Shown here: positions 22,664 to 31,169 of the stretch, in pieces
How the letters are laid out: every line of letters begins with the position of its first letter
How positions within the stretch are numbered: the first letter of the stretch is position 1
DNA from: Brevibacillus laterosporus DSM 25
Lineage (GTDB): Bacteria; Bacillota; Bacilli; Brevibacillales; Brevibacillaceae
Assembly (NCBI RefSeq): GCF_002706795.1
Contig: NZ_CP017705.1
Location: 2,170,001 to 2,234,000, forward strand
Direction of reading: 5' to 3'
DNA: 64,000 nt
Notes under the pieces: model-generated
Told to the model about the DNA's origin: nothing
Database searches by the model: none
What the model saw: only the letters and a program-made list of their open reading frames with translations
Position numbers and translations under genes: made by a program

Positions 22664-23629
22664 ATGCAACCATATATGCAATTGATGCCAACTATAAGAA
22701 GGCACTCTGTAAAATGGGCTTGGATATTAACCTTTCAATATGTTCTGTATATAAGTATTCAATTATCAGCAACATTAATCTTGCGAAGGGCAGACGGTAC
22801 CTGGGAAATCCATATGTTAGCCAATATGGGAACGATACAAGCTTTAGTATTATGGGGGAATATATTTCTTACATTACTGACGAGTACCCTGTTTTTTATT
22901 GCTTTGATTCGAGATCGGCGATTCTCTACTTCGACTAGTCATACACAGGTAAACGGTACAGATTTTATTCATGCAGTCGCATTTATGCAAGTCTTTTATA
23001 ATGCCTCCATTTTCTTATATGGGACGGGGATCGTGACCTATCCACTTTTTACAGTGGGAAGTATAGGAGGACTTTTAGAATCTGCTTCCTTGCAAATTGT
23101 CTTGTGTATGTTTTGTTTTATTTGGTTTCGAGGTCGCTTAGAGTCGATAGGTTTTAAAAATCCGACTGATATAGGAAGAATGTTTTTATTTATTATAGGC
23201 TGTTATTTGGGTATTACATTCCTGCTAAGCTATGTGGTGGCGCCATTGGCTGACCTTTTTCAAATATCATTAAGCTCCGCACGTGAAGAAGGGATCAGCC
23301 GCGAAATAAAAGATGCCAAGCAAAATAGTTTGATAACGATTTTCTTTTCCTTTTTTATGACTGGCTTATTTGTACCGATCGCCGAAGAAATGATGTTTCG
23401 CGGAGTCCTTCAGACTTATTTAGTGAAAAAGTGGGGTGCTCTATGGGGAATTCTGATCGCTAGCTTTTGGTTTGCTATTATTCATATTGATTTAGCTTTG
23501 TTTCTGCCTTTATTCATGATTGGTTTATCGCTTGGAATCGTCCGTCATCGCTTTCACTCACTGTGGGCTTCGATTATATTACATTCAATAAACAATGTAG
23601 TTAGTGTCATTCTTTCTTCTCAATCATAA
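22664..23629 (+). CDS. CPBP family intramembrane metalloprotease
   Basis: 321-residue polytopic membrane protein with about eight hydrophobic segments. The C-terminal half carries the CPBP (CaaX protease and bacteriocin-processing, Abi) motifs: EEMMFRG (EExxxR), then FAIIHI (FxxxH), then ILHSINN (HxxxN/B). These glutamates and histidines form the intramembrane active site in the family. The substrate is unknown. The frame at 22660-22938 is a shadow; the Shine-Dalgarno AGGAGAG serves the ATG at 22664. It replaces no named gene of the B. subtilis order. Confidence 0.87.
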   Translation: MQPYMQLMPTIRRHSVKWAWILTFQYVLYISIQLSATLILRRADGTWEIHMLANMGTIQALVLWGNIFLTLLTSTLFFIALIRDRRFSTSTSHTQVNGTDFIHAVAFMQVFYNASIFLYGTGIVTYPLFTVGSIGGLLESASLQIVLCMFCFIWFRGRLESIGFKNPTDIGRMFLFIIGCYLGITFLLSYVVAPLADLFQISLSSAREEGISREIKDAKQNSLITIFFSFFMTGLFVPIAEEMMFRGVLQTYLVKKWGALWGILIASFWFAIIHIDLALFLPLFMIGLSLGIVRHRFHSLWASIILHSINNVVSVILSSQS

Positions 23630-23661
23630 ACCTCATGAATGAATGGAAGGGGGATTTTTAT

Positions 23662-23898
23662 ATGAAATGGTTGAAAAGGAACGCGAGCATGAAAGAGCAA
23701 CAGGTACATCCTTATCATTTACAGAATGCGATTGCTAGTGCTCTACAGTATTGGCAAAATGCCCAGCGTCATGTGGATTTCTCGGAGGGCGTCCAACAGG
23801 TTGACCATTTTATTTATCAATACCGTCTTGCTGAGAAGCGCTATATGTATTTACTCAAGCAAATACGCCGTCAAAATGAGAAACAAAGAGAAGCGTAG
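23662..23898 (+). CDS. yaaL: DUF2508 family protein YaaL
   Basis: 78-residue helical protein of the YaaL family; function unknown. The conserved core is the central IASALQYWQNAQRHVDFSEGVQQVDHFIYQYRLAEKRYMYLLKQIR. The ATG at 23662 follows AAGGGGGAT; the upstream codon at 23635 is less well placed. Located between recR and bofA as in B. subtilis. Confidence 0.85.
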   Translation: MKWLKRNASMKEQQVHPYHLQNAIASALQYWQNAQRHVDFSEGVQQVDHFIYQYRLAEKRYMYLLKQIRRQNEKQREA

Positions 23899-23915
23899 AG
23901 GGAGAGGATGGGAAA

Positions 23916-24185
23916 ATGAACACGGAAATCATGATAGCTGGGATTATCATTGGGTTCCTGGTTTTGGTGGCGCTTAGTAGATCAGTTTCCCGTCCACTGC
24001 GTTGGACGGGAACTATTGCGCTCAATGTTATTATTGGAGCGATCCTCTTGTACTTCTCTAATTTTTTTGGTGAGATGGCGGGATTTTATGTGCCGATTAA
24101 TCCAGTAACAGCTATTATAGCAGGATTTCTACGAATTCCCGGCTTACTTGCGCTGATCGTCATTCGGCTATTTCTGCTAGGCTAA
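23916..24185 (+). CDS. bofA: sigma-K checkpoint protein BofA
   Basis: Forespore-facing inhibitor that, with SpoIVFA, holds the SpoIVFB protease inactive until the sigma-G signal, so that pro-sigma-K is cut at the right time. 89 residues with two to three hydrophobic stretches. The C-terminal segment (YVPINPVTAIIAGFLRIPGLLALIVI) is the conserved BofA signature. Start follows GGGAGAGGATGGGAAA. Confidence 0.9.
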   Translation: MNTEIMIAGIIIGFLVLVALSRSVSRPLRWTGTIALNVIIGAILLYFSNFFGEMAGFYVPINPVTAIIAGFLRIPGLLALIVIRLFLLG

Positions 24186-24188
24186 ACA

Positions 24189-24713
24189 TTAACTCTTTCC
24201 ATCAGTCATCAGAAACGCAAGGCTTGCTTTTTCATATTTCACATAGGCTTCCCGTGGATGGCGGAATGAAACAAGCAAAGGAATCAGACGTGGAAGTAAA
24301 CTAAACATGGTTATGATTACAAAAAAATGTCCGTAGGGAAAAGACGACCATGGAAAAATAGCTAAACAAGTAAAAAATACACCTAGACAAGTCACTGTCT
24401 CCATTTTTCTGTAATTTGCCAGTGACACCATAAGCGAATGAGTAACGCCCCACCAAGGAGACAACCAAGACAAGCTAGATAGTTGAAATGGCCGGGATAG
24501 AATAGAGGCATACACCCAAAAGGCTGTCATATGTAAAAGTGGGATGAAAATAAGACAACAAAGGAAAAGAATGAAAGAATACCAAGTCAGAGCTTGCCAG
24601 AGGCCCAGAATAAAAGTGGCCGTAATGATCCCAATTAGTTGTAACAGATAACCGCTAATTCCCCAACGAAAACGATATAGTAAGCGATAGCTGTAAATGG
24701 TCTGTTCTTTCAT
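24189..24713 (-). CDS. polytopic membrane protein, unknown function
   Basis: 174 residues with about five hydrophobic segments (for example LLQLIGIITATFILGLW, FILFLCCLIFIPLLHM, VTCLGVFFTCLAIFPW, VIITMFSLLPRLIPLLV). I do not recognise the family; a Yip1-like permease fold is possible but unproven. The ATG at 24713 is preceded on the minus strand by AAGGAGG at 7 nt. It is convergent with bofA with only 3 nt between the stops, and divergent from the phosphatase-fold gene. Confidence 0.75.
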   Translation of the reverse strand: MKEQTIYSYRLLYRFRWGISGYLLQLIGIITATFILGLWQALTWYSFILFLCCLIFIPLLHMTAFWVYASILSRPFQLSSLSWLSPWWGVTHSLMVSLANYRKMETVTCLGVFFTCLAIFPWSSFPYGHFFVIITMFSLLPRLIPLLVSFRHPREAYVKYEKASLAFLMTDGKS

Positions 24714-24781
24714 CAACAGGCCTCCTTTTTGTTCGTTCTATAGTATTATCGGTAGGTTGTATAGATAATTGTATCCTCCAA

Positions 24782-24810
24782 TTGACAGGAAAATATAGGG
24801 TTATTATCAT
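24782..24810 (+). promoter_or_regulatory. sigma-A promoter of the phosphatase-fold gene
   Basis: TTGACA at 24782-24787 and TATCAT at 24805-24810 with a 17-bp spacer, about 40 nt before the chosen start. This points to vegetative expression. Confidence 0.7.
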
Positions 24811-24852
24811 AGGGATTAATTGGTAATGTCAGGAAGACGGAGTGGAGATGCC

Positions 24853-26364
24853 ATGAGTACAGCTTTCAGCAAGGAAAGAATCGCCATGGTCTGCTGGAGT
24901 ATTTTCCGACAGGGAAACATATTTACTCTCCTATTCGTGGTGGTTGCTTTTTTGTGGTTTCATTTCTCTGAATGGTTCGATATGGTGTTTTGGCAAAGCT
25001 TTTTTATATCCCTACTATTATGTTTTCCTATTTTCTTATTATTGTTTTTCTATGAGTACCCCTTACATATACGTTGGTTTTTGCTAGGACCACTGTGTTT
25101 TGCAGGCCTCCTATGGTATAAATCATTATTGCTTAGTATGACTTTATATGCGGTCTGTCTTTATCTACTAGGGGTTACCGTGTTATGGGGTGTTTCCTAT
25201 TTCTATGGAGGTAAGCATATCAGCTTTCCTATCCAATGGATACGCTTTATGAAAAGGCTAACTAGGGCTAGTGATTCAAGCAGTGGTAATATACTTGAAC
25301 AATTGCCCAAAGCCTGGATCTTACTAATAGCGATGCAGGAAGCCTCTGTGGCATGGCAAGAATGGACGGTGAGTGAGAGTATCCTATCTCACTTTGTATT
25401 TGCGTTTGTATTATTTTTTTACAGTTATACGGTTCATCAATTGTTTTTTACATGGAAGCCTGTTGAGAATATTAATAATGCTAATAAGATTACTACACAG
25501 TATGTTTTTCCGGTTGAGCGAGTTTATCTAGTGGTATTGAATGGCTGTAATAAGGAACGATTATTCGAAGCTCACACCCCTTTTCTTGATTGGCTGCAAC
25601 GAACAGGAACTAGTTGGGATAAGGTAGAGAGCGTATATCCGGCTGATACAAAGGCTTGTTTTTGCTCTCTTTTAACAGGAACCTATCCGTCTGAACACCA
25701 GATAAATAGCCATCTCGGTATTCGAAGGACATTGGAGAGAGAGACAATCTTTGATGTTTTACAACAAGCAGGTAAGTTAGGGACGATATTGGCTGAGGAG
25801 AGGATAAGCTGCCTATTTGATGAAAAAGCTCATCATGCTTATGTACAGGAAAGTCAACAGCCTGATAACTATCGAATAGAGCAAGCTATTCAAATCATAG
25901 ATCAAGACAATCCAGAATTTCTTCTTGTGCAAATGACAGATATCTATCAAACAGGGATTGCATGTGGGGTCTCTTGTGACGAATATGTTGAAAAAATAAA
26001 CCAGACAGATCAAATGATCGCGCAGTTCTATCATACATTAGACAAGCTTGGGAAGCTAAATCAAGCCGTATTTATTGTTTGTTCTGATCATGGAGTAGCG
26101 ACAGGAATGGGTGGACGAGTACATCTGAGTCATAAAGAACGATACACCTCTCTTATCATGCATGGAACATCTATTCATCAAGGAAAAATCGTGACTACAA
26201 AGCGTTCGATAGTCTCTGTAGCTGCTACAATTGCTTATCTTTTAGCAGTTCCCTATCCGAAGCAAGCAAAGGGACCTGTTTTGTTAGAAGGGATGATCAC
26301 GTATCAAAACGAAGATCATCAATTCCCCATTTTTGGGAATGATAAATTCGAGCAGATTATATGA
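24853..26364 (+). CDS. membrane-anchored alkaline-phosphatase-fold protein, probably non-catalytic
   Basis: 503 residues. About five to six hydrophobic segments fill residues 15-215, followed by an alkaline phosphatase/sulfatase-superfamily domain from about 225, an order like that of lipoteichoic acid synthases. The nucleophile segment VYPADTKACFCSLLTGTYPSEH (Thr266 in the usual place) and SDHG (Asp415, His416) are kept. Other metal ligands look lost. The first Asp (usual VxxDG) is Asn230 in VVLNG. The usual DxxDHxGH motif reads DIYQTGI at 363-369. The protein may therefore be a pseudoenzyme or use a changed site. ATG at 24853 follows GGAG; 24826 is an alternative. The next gene starts 27 nt downstream. 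Confidence 0.75.
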   Translation: MSTAFSKERIAMVCWSIFRQGNIFTLLFVVVAFLWFHFSEWFDMVFWQSFFISLLLCFPIFLLLFFYEYPLHIRWFLLGPLCFAGLLWYKSLLLSMTLYAVCLYLLGVTVLWGVSYFYGGKHISFPIQWIRFMKRLTRASDSSSGNILEQLPKAWILLIAMQEASVAWQEWTVSESILSHFVFAFVLFFYSYTVHQLFFTWKPVENINNANKITTQYVFPVERVYLVVLNGCNKERLFEAHTPFLDWLQRTGTSWDKVESVYPADTKACFCSLLTGTYPSEHQINSHLGIRRTLERETIFDVLQQAGKLGTILAEERISCLFDEKAHHAYVQESQQPDNYRIEQAIQIIDQDNPEFLLVQMTDIYQTGIACGVSCDEYVEKINQTDQMIAQFYHTLDKLGKLNQAVFIVCSDHGVATGMGGRVHLSHKERYTSLIMHGTSIHQGKIVTTKRSIVSVAATIAYLLAVPYPKQAKGPVLLEGMITYQNEDHQFPIFGNDKFEQII

Positions 26365-26391
26365 TAGGCAAGCGGAAGGAGCAGATCATAC

Positions 26392-27492
26392 GTGAGCCAG
26401 GCAACGCTTGTGTACCTGCACTCGGTAGCTCCCATATCGTTACCTCGGGAATATCTTGAGGTACTAAGCACATGTGAGATAGATATCATTTCTGCAAAGG
26501 AATGGGAGCAGACAAATGATGAAATATCCGGTTGGCTTTTTACTGAAAGCCTGTCCACCCTAGAGTGGCAACAGTTTAAGCGTGATATAACAAGGTGTTT
26601 ACGTAATAAACGCTTAAATAATCGACCCTATCTTGTACTTTTAGCAGGAGATAATCTTTCTGATATTGTGGCGTATGAGTTTATAAAGCGACTACAACCT
26701 TTCAAGGATTCGATTGAAATCATTCGCTTACTGTGCTGGATGGAGCAAAAAAGGGCTATACTCGGTAGCAGTATTTGCGAGTGTCTAGCCGAGAATGATT
26801 TTGCAGTACGAAATTGGCATGATCATTTGCGAAGAGCATTTTCCATACAAGGTTATATTTCATTCGTGTGCAGATATGAAGAAGCAGTTGAAATTGCGTG
26901 GGCACGCCAGATATTTTTGAATCAGAAAACAAGATTTTATCATCGGATAGCCTCCCGATGTGATGAGCTGGGGGCTAGAGCAAATATTGTAGGGCAAGGT
27001 CTGGGCATGGACAGACGAATTGGACAAGAGTGGCTATTCCCAAATGTTTATGATGAGAGGACGTTACAGCAAGAACAAGAATGGCTTGAGCGTGAGTGGA
27101 ATTATTTGTTGCAACAAGTGAGTGTGAAGCGTGTAGCTATTTGGGGGTATTCTCCTATCCCTGGTGATATGCTTGCACAGCTTTCGTGCTTGGAAGTCTC
27201 TTGTTACTTGCAAGCGTGTCAGCAAAAAACGAACAATCTACCTAGCGATTGGCATTATTGCAATACTCCGCTTGAAGCAGCAAAACTGGCTGATGCTCTA
27301 CTCATTCTGAGACATGATCAGGATATTCGAAGTATACGTTTAGACAACTTATACGAAAGTATGGCTAAGCCCAATGTTTTAGACGTAGTGGACTGTTTTC
27401 CATCATATGAAGCAAAACTTGAGAAAATATGCTATCGAACACTTGGTCAAAATCCGAACGTTTGGAATGGAACAGATTATAATGGGATATAA
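26392..27492 (+). CDS. degenerate UDP-glucose dehydrogenase-like protein
   Basis: 366 residues, GTG start. Residues 163-217 (EEAVEIAWARQIFLNQKTRF ... GLGMDRRIGQEWLFP) resemble the central helical domain of UDP-glucose/GDP-mannose 6-dehydrogenases, which typically reads ETAEMIKYA.NAFLATKISF ... GIGLDKRIG. Residues from about 243 (VKRVAIWGYSPIPGDM ... ADALLILRHDQDIRSI ... VLDVVDCF) resemble the UDP-binding domain. The N-terminal third lacks the NAD-binding GxGxxG motif, and the GGSCFPKD segment with the catalytic Cys is replaced by FPNVYDERT. Lys179 is kept. Hence probably non-catalytic. It lies 27 nt after the phosphatase-fold gene, so the two are likely co-transcribed. Confidence 0.7.
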   Translation: MSQATLVYLHSVAPISLPREYLEVLSTCEIDIISAKEWEQTNDEISGWLFTESLSTLEWQQFKRDITRCLRNKRLNNRPYLVLLAGDNLSDIVAYEFIKRLQPFKDSIEIIRLLCWMEQKRAILGSSICECLAENDFAVRNWHDHLRRAFSIQGYISFVCRYEEAVEIAWARQIFLNQKTRFYHRIASRCDELGARANIVGQGLGMDRRIGQEWLFPNVYDERTLQQEQEWLEREWNYLLQQVSVKRVAIWGYSPIPGDMLAQLSCLEVSCYLQACQQKTNNLPSDWHYCNTPLEAAKLADALLILRHDQDIRSIRLDNLYESMAKPNVLDVVDCFPSYEAKLEKICYRTLGQNPNVWNGTDYNGI

Positions 27493-27528
27493 TGGTTGAT
27501 AAGCTTAGCGAAAAGGTAGGTGTCCCAT

Positions 27529-27711
27529 ATGGAAGACCACTCTCATCGCTGCATTATCTGCAATAGGGAACAAGCCGTTGGTATCTCCATTTTCAACCAA
27601 TTCATTTGTTATACATGCGAGCAAGAAATGGTCAAGACCGACGTACGTGACGAACGTTATCCCTTTTATATTAAACAGATGCGGCAGATCTGGTTTAAAA
27701 AGAATGCATAA
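27529..27711 (+). CDS. csfB: anti-sigma factor CsfB (Gin)
   Basis: 60-residue zinc protein that inhibits sigma-G (and sigma-E) in B. subtilis to prevent premature late forespore transcription. Two CxxC pairs are visible (CIIC and CYTC) around the conserved GISIFNQFIC segment. The ATG at 27529 is 8 nt after AAAAGGTAGG; the in-frame GTG at 27520 lies in that binding site. Confidence 0.9.
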   Translation: MEDHSHRCIICNREQAVGISIFNQFICYTCEQEMVKTDVRDERYPFYIKQMRQIWFKKNA

Positions 27712-27718
27712 TAACATG

Positions 27719-27754
27719 AAAAAGAGGCATGTCAATGGGCGATGCCTCTTTTCT
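27719..27754 (+). terminator. csfB terminator
   Basis: AAAGAGGCAT pairs with ATGCCTCTTT around an 11-nt loop, followed by TTTTC. Confidence 0.75.
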
Positions 27755-27819
27755 TATGGGCTTTTGGACTTTTGAACATGGTACAATAGGGGGTACCGAA
27801 ACAAAAGGACGTGAAAAAG

Positions 27820-29304
27820 ATGATGCAAAATCAGGAAGATTTTTGGGAGAGACAGCGCCAAGCTCCGTTGTTTGATGCACTACAGAGGCATGCACGACAA
27901 ACCCCCCATCCTTTTCATGTACCTGGGCATAAGATGGGGAGAAGCTTCGATAAGGAAGCAAGGTCTTTTTTTGAAAAATACTTGTCTATTGATTTAACAG
28001 AGATTACGGGGTTAGATGACTTGCATCAGCCTGAAGATATTATTGCTCAAGCACAGCAGCTGGCTGCAGAGGCATATGGAGCTGAAGACACCAAATTTTT
28101 AGTAGGTGGAACAACCGTAGGTAATTTGGCTACGATCATGTCAATTTGTCGACCTGGAGATAAAATTATTGTTCAGCGTAATTGTCATAAATCGGTTTAC
28201 CATGGATTGATGCTTGCGAAAGCGGAGCCAATTTTTGTTGTTCCTGCGGTCGATGCAGAGACTGGTATTGCAGCAGGTGTGCGACGTGAAGACGTAGAGC
28301 GACTTTTGCTTGAGCATCCAGAATGCAAGGCTGTCTTTCTTACCAATCCGACTTATTATGGAATGGGTATTGATTTAGAAAAGATGGCTACCGTTGTTCA
28401 TCGTTATCATATTCCATTAATCATCGATGAAGCACATGGTGCTCACTATGGTTTCCACCCCGACTTACCTGCCTCAGCCATGCAGAGTGGGGCAGATATT
28501 TCAATTCAGTCTACGCATAAGATGGGAACCGCTTTTACAATGGGATCAATGCTACATGCCCAAGGAGAGCTTGTTGATCGTAGTCGGTTGTATCGTTATC
28601 TGGCGATGCTACAGTCTTCTAGCCCATCTTATCCGCTAATGGCATCTCTTGATTTAGCACGTCGGCATATGGTGCTAGAGGGACAACAAGAGCTGGAGAA
28701 GGCTATTGGGCTTATTGAAAAAACGAAAGAACGCCTTAGCCATTTCGATTGGTTTACAGTAGCTGGGTGGAAAAAACAAACAGGGTACCAGACACTAGAT
28801 CCGCTACGAATTGTAATTAATTTACATTCATCTCAGCTATCAGGGTTTGAATTGCAAACAAAGCTAGAAGAAGCTTATATTTATACAGAGTTAGCGGGAC
28901 TGCATCATCTTTTGCTACTAGGGTCCACAGGCACAACAGAGATGGATTGTAAAAGGTTACTTGCTACTGTGGAGGAGCTGTCAAAACAAGTGAGGGGAGA
29001 AGGTCTGCGTGCTTTTGAAACGGGATTAGTCTCCTCCTGCTTTTTACGTAAAGTAGCTATGAGTATGCATGTAGCTGTAGACGAGGAAGCGGAATCTCTA
29101 CTACTAGAAGAAGCACAGGGACGCATCTGTGCTGAGATGGTTATTCCATATCCACCAGGTATACCTATGATTGTTCCAGGTGAAGTCCTAGATGAACAAG
29201 TGATTTCTCTTTTGCAGGAATTACAGAGAAGAGAGGCTCGCTTTCATGGTGTGAAGGATGCTACTGTAAAAACCATTCAAGTCATAAAAGGTAAACATTG
29301 TTAA
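27820..29304 (+). CDS. yaaO: Orn/Lys/Arg decarboxylase-family PLP enzyme (YaaO-like)
   Basis: 494-residue fold-type I PLP enzyme of the basic amino acid decarboxylase family. The N-terminal [11 protein letters not shown] and [12 protein letters not shown], the cofactor region [30 protein letters not shown], and the Schiff-base lysine in [13 protein letters not shown] are all present. The C-terminal domain with [12 protein letters not shown] is intact. Substrate (lysine, arginine or ornithine) cannot be assigned from sequence alone. The ATG at 27820 is preferred over GTG 27811, which is too close to AAAAGGA. It lies next to tmk as in B. subtilis. Confidence 0.9.
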   Translation: MMQNQEDFWERQRQAPLFDALQRHARQTPHPFHVPGHKMGRSFDKEARSFFEKYLSIDLTEITGLDDLHQPEDIIAQAQQLAAEAYGAEDTKFLVGGTTVGNLATIMSICRPGDKIIVQRNCHKSVYHGLMLAKAEPIFVVPAVDAETGIAAGVRREDVERLLLEHPECKAVFLTNPTYYGMGIDLEKMATVVHRYHIPLIIDEAHGAHYGFHPDLPASAMQSGADISIQSTHKMGTAFTMGSMLHAQGELVDRSRLYRYLAMLQSSSPSYPLMASLDLARRHMVLEGQQELEKAIGLIEKTKERLSHFDWFTVAGWKKQTGYQTLDPLRIVINLHSSQLSGFELQTKLEEAYIYTELAGLHHLLLLGSTGTTEMDCKRLLATVEELSKQVRGEGLRAFETGLVSSCFLRKVAMSMHVAVDEEAESLLLEEAQGRICAEMVIPYPPGIPMIVPGEVLDEQVISLLQELQRREARFHGVKDATVKTIQVIKGKHC

Positions 29305-29314
29305 ACGAAGGGGT

Positions 29315-29953
29315 ATGGTGAACGCAGGCATGTTTATTTCATTAGAAGGTGGAGACGGTGCAGGAAAATCCACTGCAATTGCGCTTTTAGAAAAAAGAGT
29401 AACAGAACAGGGATTGGCGGTTTTAGTCACACGTGAACCAGGTGGGGTTGATATCGCTGAACAAATTCGTGAAGTTATATTGAATCGAGAAAATACAAAA
29501 ATGGATGGGCGAACAGAGGCGTTATTATATGCAGCAGCGAGACGCCAGCATCTTGTTGAAAAGGTGATCCCAGCGTTAGAGCAAGGTAAAATTGTACTTT
29601 GCGATCGATTCATTGATAGTAGTTTAGCTTATCAGGGAGTGGCGCGAGGGCTACCTACAGACGAAATATTTGCCATTAATCAATTTGCTATTCAGGATCG
29701 TATGCCTGATCTTACCTTTTATCTTGACGTATCCCCAGAAGTGGGACTAGCTCGAATTGAAGCTAATTCTAATCGGGAAAAAAATCGTCTTGATTTGGAA
29801 AAAGTGTCATTTCACACTCGGGTACGTGAAGGATATGAACTATTGATTACTAAATTCCCAGAACGGATTGTTCGTATTAATGCTGACCAACCAATAGAGC
29901 AGGTAGTAGACGAAATGCTTACTATTATGCAAGAAAAAATAAAAAAAGCATAG
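29315..29953 (+). CDS. tmk: thymidylate kinase
   Basis: Phosphorylates dTMP to dTDP. 212 residues with P-loop [12 protein letters not shown], the DRF/DR(Y)-type motif [13 protein letters not shown], and a LID region around [14 protein letters not shown]. The start is uncertain: ATG 29315 is very close to GAAGGGG, and GTG 29318 is slightly better spaced. It leads the tmk-yaaQ-yaaR-holB-yaaT-yabA cluster, although a terminator and a long gap separate it from yaaQ here. Confidence 0.95.
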   Translation: MVNAGMFISLEGGDGAGKSTAIALLEKRVTEQGLAVLVTREPGGVDIAEQIREVILNRENTKMDGRTEALLYAAARRQHLVEKVIPALEQGKIVLCDRFIDSSLAYQGVARGLPTDEIFAINQFAIQDRMPDLTFYLDVSPEVGLARIEANSNREKNRLDLEKVSFHTRVREGYELLITKFPERIVRINADQPIEQVVDEMLTIMQEKIKKA

Positions 29954-29969
29954 ACGGATAACCCGAAAC

Positions 29970-30043
29970 AAAGAGCAGACGCATCATACAGTGTTTTCCT
30001 CGCCAGACGGTGAAAAGCAACAATGATGAGAGGCTCTTTTTTT
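29970..30043 (+). terminator. terminator after tmk
   Basis: AAAGAGC...GCTCTTT and CATCAT...ATGATG arms enclose an inner TTTTC...GAAAA stem; seven T follow. Confidence 0.7.
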
Positions 30044-30090
30044 CGTCGTAAGAAAAATTTGTTTGAATGAAAAATAGGTCGTACATGCTG

Positions 30091-30310
30091 TATAATAGGA
30101 AAAAGCACTAAGGAAGATTTCCTTGTGTGAAAGCTACAAAAATTACACCAAGTAGCTGTTTTGACATAACAATAAGGTAAGCCCCTTAAAAATAACAAAT
30201 TACCAGATTTTATTTGATTTTTCCGATTAAGTAATGCACTTTTCTAAAGGAAAGTGGTACCCTTCAATCGAATTATAGCCAGAGTAATTACATGGTGTTA
30301 CTGGTAAGAG
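30091..30310 (+). promoter_or_regulatory. darA promoter and possible structured leader
   Basis: A perfect TATAAT at 30091-30096, with no convincing -35, opens a leader of about 250 nt before darA. The leader contains CACTTTTC/GAAAGTG and CCAGAGTAA/TTACTGG stem-loops near 30237-30256 and 30280-30306. It does not match a riboswitch class that I know. No gene is seen in this gap. Confidence 0.4.
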
Positions 30311-30352
30311 AGCTAAGCACTACAATTGCGAAGCAGAAAGGATGAAATCACT

Positions 30353-30682
30353 ATGAAAATGGTCATCGCTGTTGTGCAGGATAAAGACAGTGGGCGTTTA
30401 TCACAAGCCCTTGTGAAAAAAGGATTCCGTGCTACAAAATTGGCCAGTACAGGAAGCTTTCTCCGCGCTGGGAATACAACGTTTCTTGTAGGGACCGATG
30501 ATGGTCGTGTAACAGAGCTTATTACCATCATTGAACAGAACTGCCAATCCCGCAAACAGATGGTGACCCCTGTGTCGCCACTTGGAAGTGGAGTGGATTC
30601 ATTTTTATCATATCCACTTGAAGTACAAGTGGGGGGCGCAGCCGTATTTGTGATGGACGTAGAGCATTTCCATTCTTTTTAG
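30353..30682 (+). CDS. darA: cyclic-di-AMP receptor, PII-like
   Basis: 109 residues, the same length as B. subtilis DarA (YaaQ), a trimeric PII-like protein that binds c-di-AMP. Conserved segments are MKMVIAVVQDKDSGRLSQAL, GFRATKLASTGSFLRAGNTTFLVG and the C-terminal GGAAVFVMDVEHFHSF. Its downstream target is not well defined even in B. subtilis. The ATG at 30353 follows AAAGGATG at good spacing; the in-frame codon at 30326 does not. Confidence 0.95.
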   Translation: MKMVIAVVQDKDSGRLSQALVKKGFRATKLASTGSFLRAGNTTFLVGTDDGRVTELITIIEQNCQSRKQMVTPVSPLGSGVDSFLSYPLEVQVGGAAVFVMDVEHFHSF

Positions 30683-30715
30683 TTTCGGGTAAAGGTGAGC
30701 GGGAGTGAGGACCAA

Positions 30716-31159
30716 GTGAAAATTGATAATGGCATCAGACCTACATTTGAAGTAAAAGGGATAGGTCAACGCAGAGATGTATCTGTGGAAAAGATGAACT
30801 TTCGAGATATGGTTAAAGGTGAAGGGCAGAGATTGAACGAGGAAAGACTTCAGCTTCTGCTTACTGAAATAGATAAACATGGAGATATTTTGGCTCGCTC
30901 CCGCAATGTACGAGATTACTATTCGTATCGTAATCTTATCAAGCGATTTATGGAGGAAGCCGTTCGGTTTGGAATTACTCTCGACGAGCGTAAAGGAACC
31001 AATCGTCGAGGAAGAGGTCGTATTCATAAAATTATCAAAGAGATTGATGCTGAATTATTGGCATTGGCAGATGATCTATTGAGTGAGCAGGCCCCTCTGA
31101 TAGATATGCTTTCTCGAATTGGAGAAATCAGAGGCATGCTAATTAATTTATATTTTTAG
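30716..31159 (+). CDS. yaaR: YaaR family protein
   Basis: 147-residue helical protein of the YaaR family; function unknown. GTG at 30716 follows GGGAGTGAGG and gives an MKI N-terminus and a length like that of B. subtilis YaaR (146 residues). The C-terminal RNVRDYYSYRNLIKRFMEEAV and ELLALADDLLSEQAPLIDMLSRIGEIRGMLINLYF segments are the family core. Sits between darA and holB as usual. Confidence 0.88.
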   Translation: MKIDNGIRPTFEVKGIGQRRDVSVEKMNFRDMVKGEGQRLNEERLQLLLTEIDKHGDILARSRNVRDYYSYRNLIKRFMEEAVRFGITLDERKGTNRRGRGRIHKIIKEIDAELLALADDLLSEQAPLIDMLSRIGEIRGMLINLYF

Positions 31160-31169
31160 GTGAAAATAA

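Noticed and set aside
22660-22938. 92-codon frame at the start of the CPBP gene
   Set aside because: It shares the binding site, but its product has no family features, while the frame from 22664 carries the CPBP motifs.
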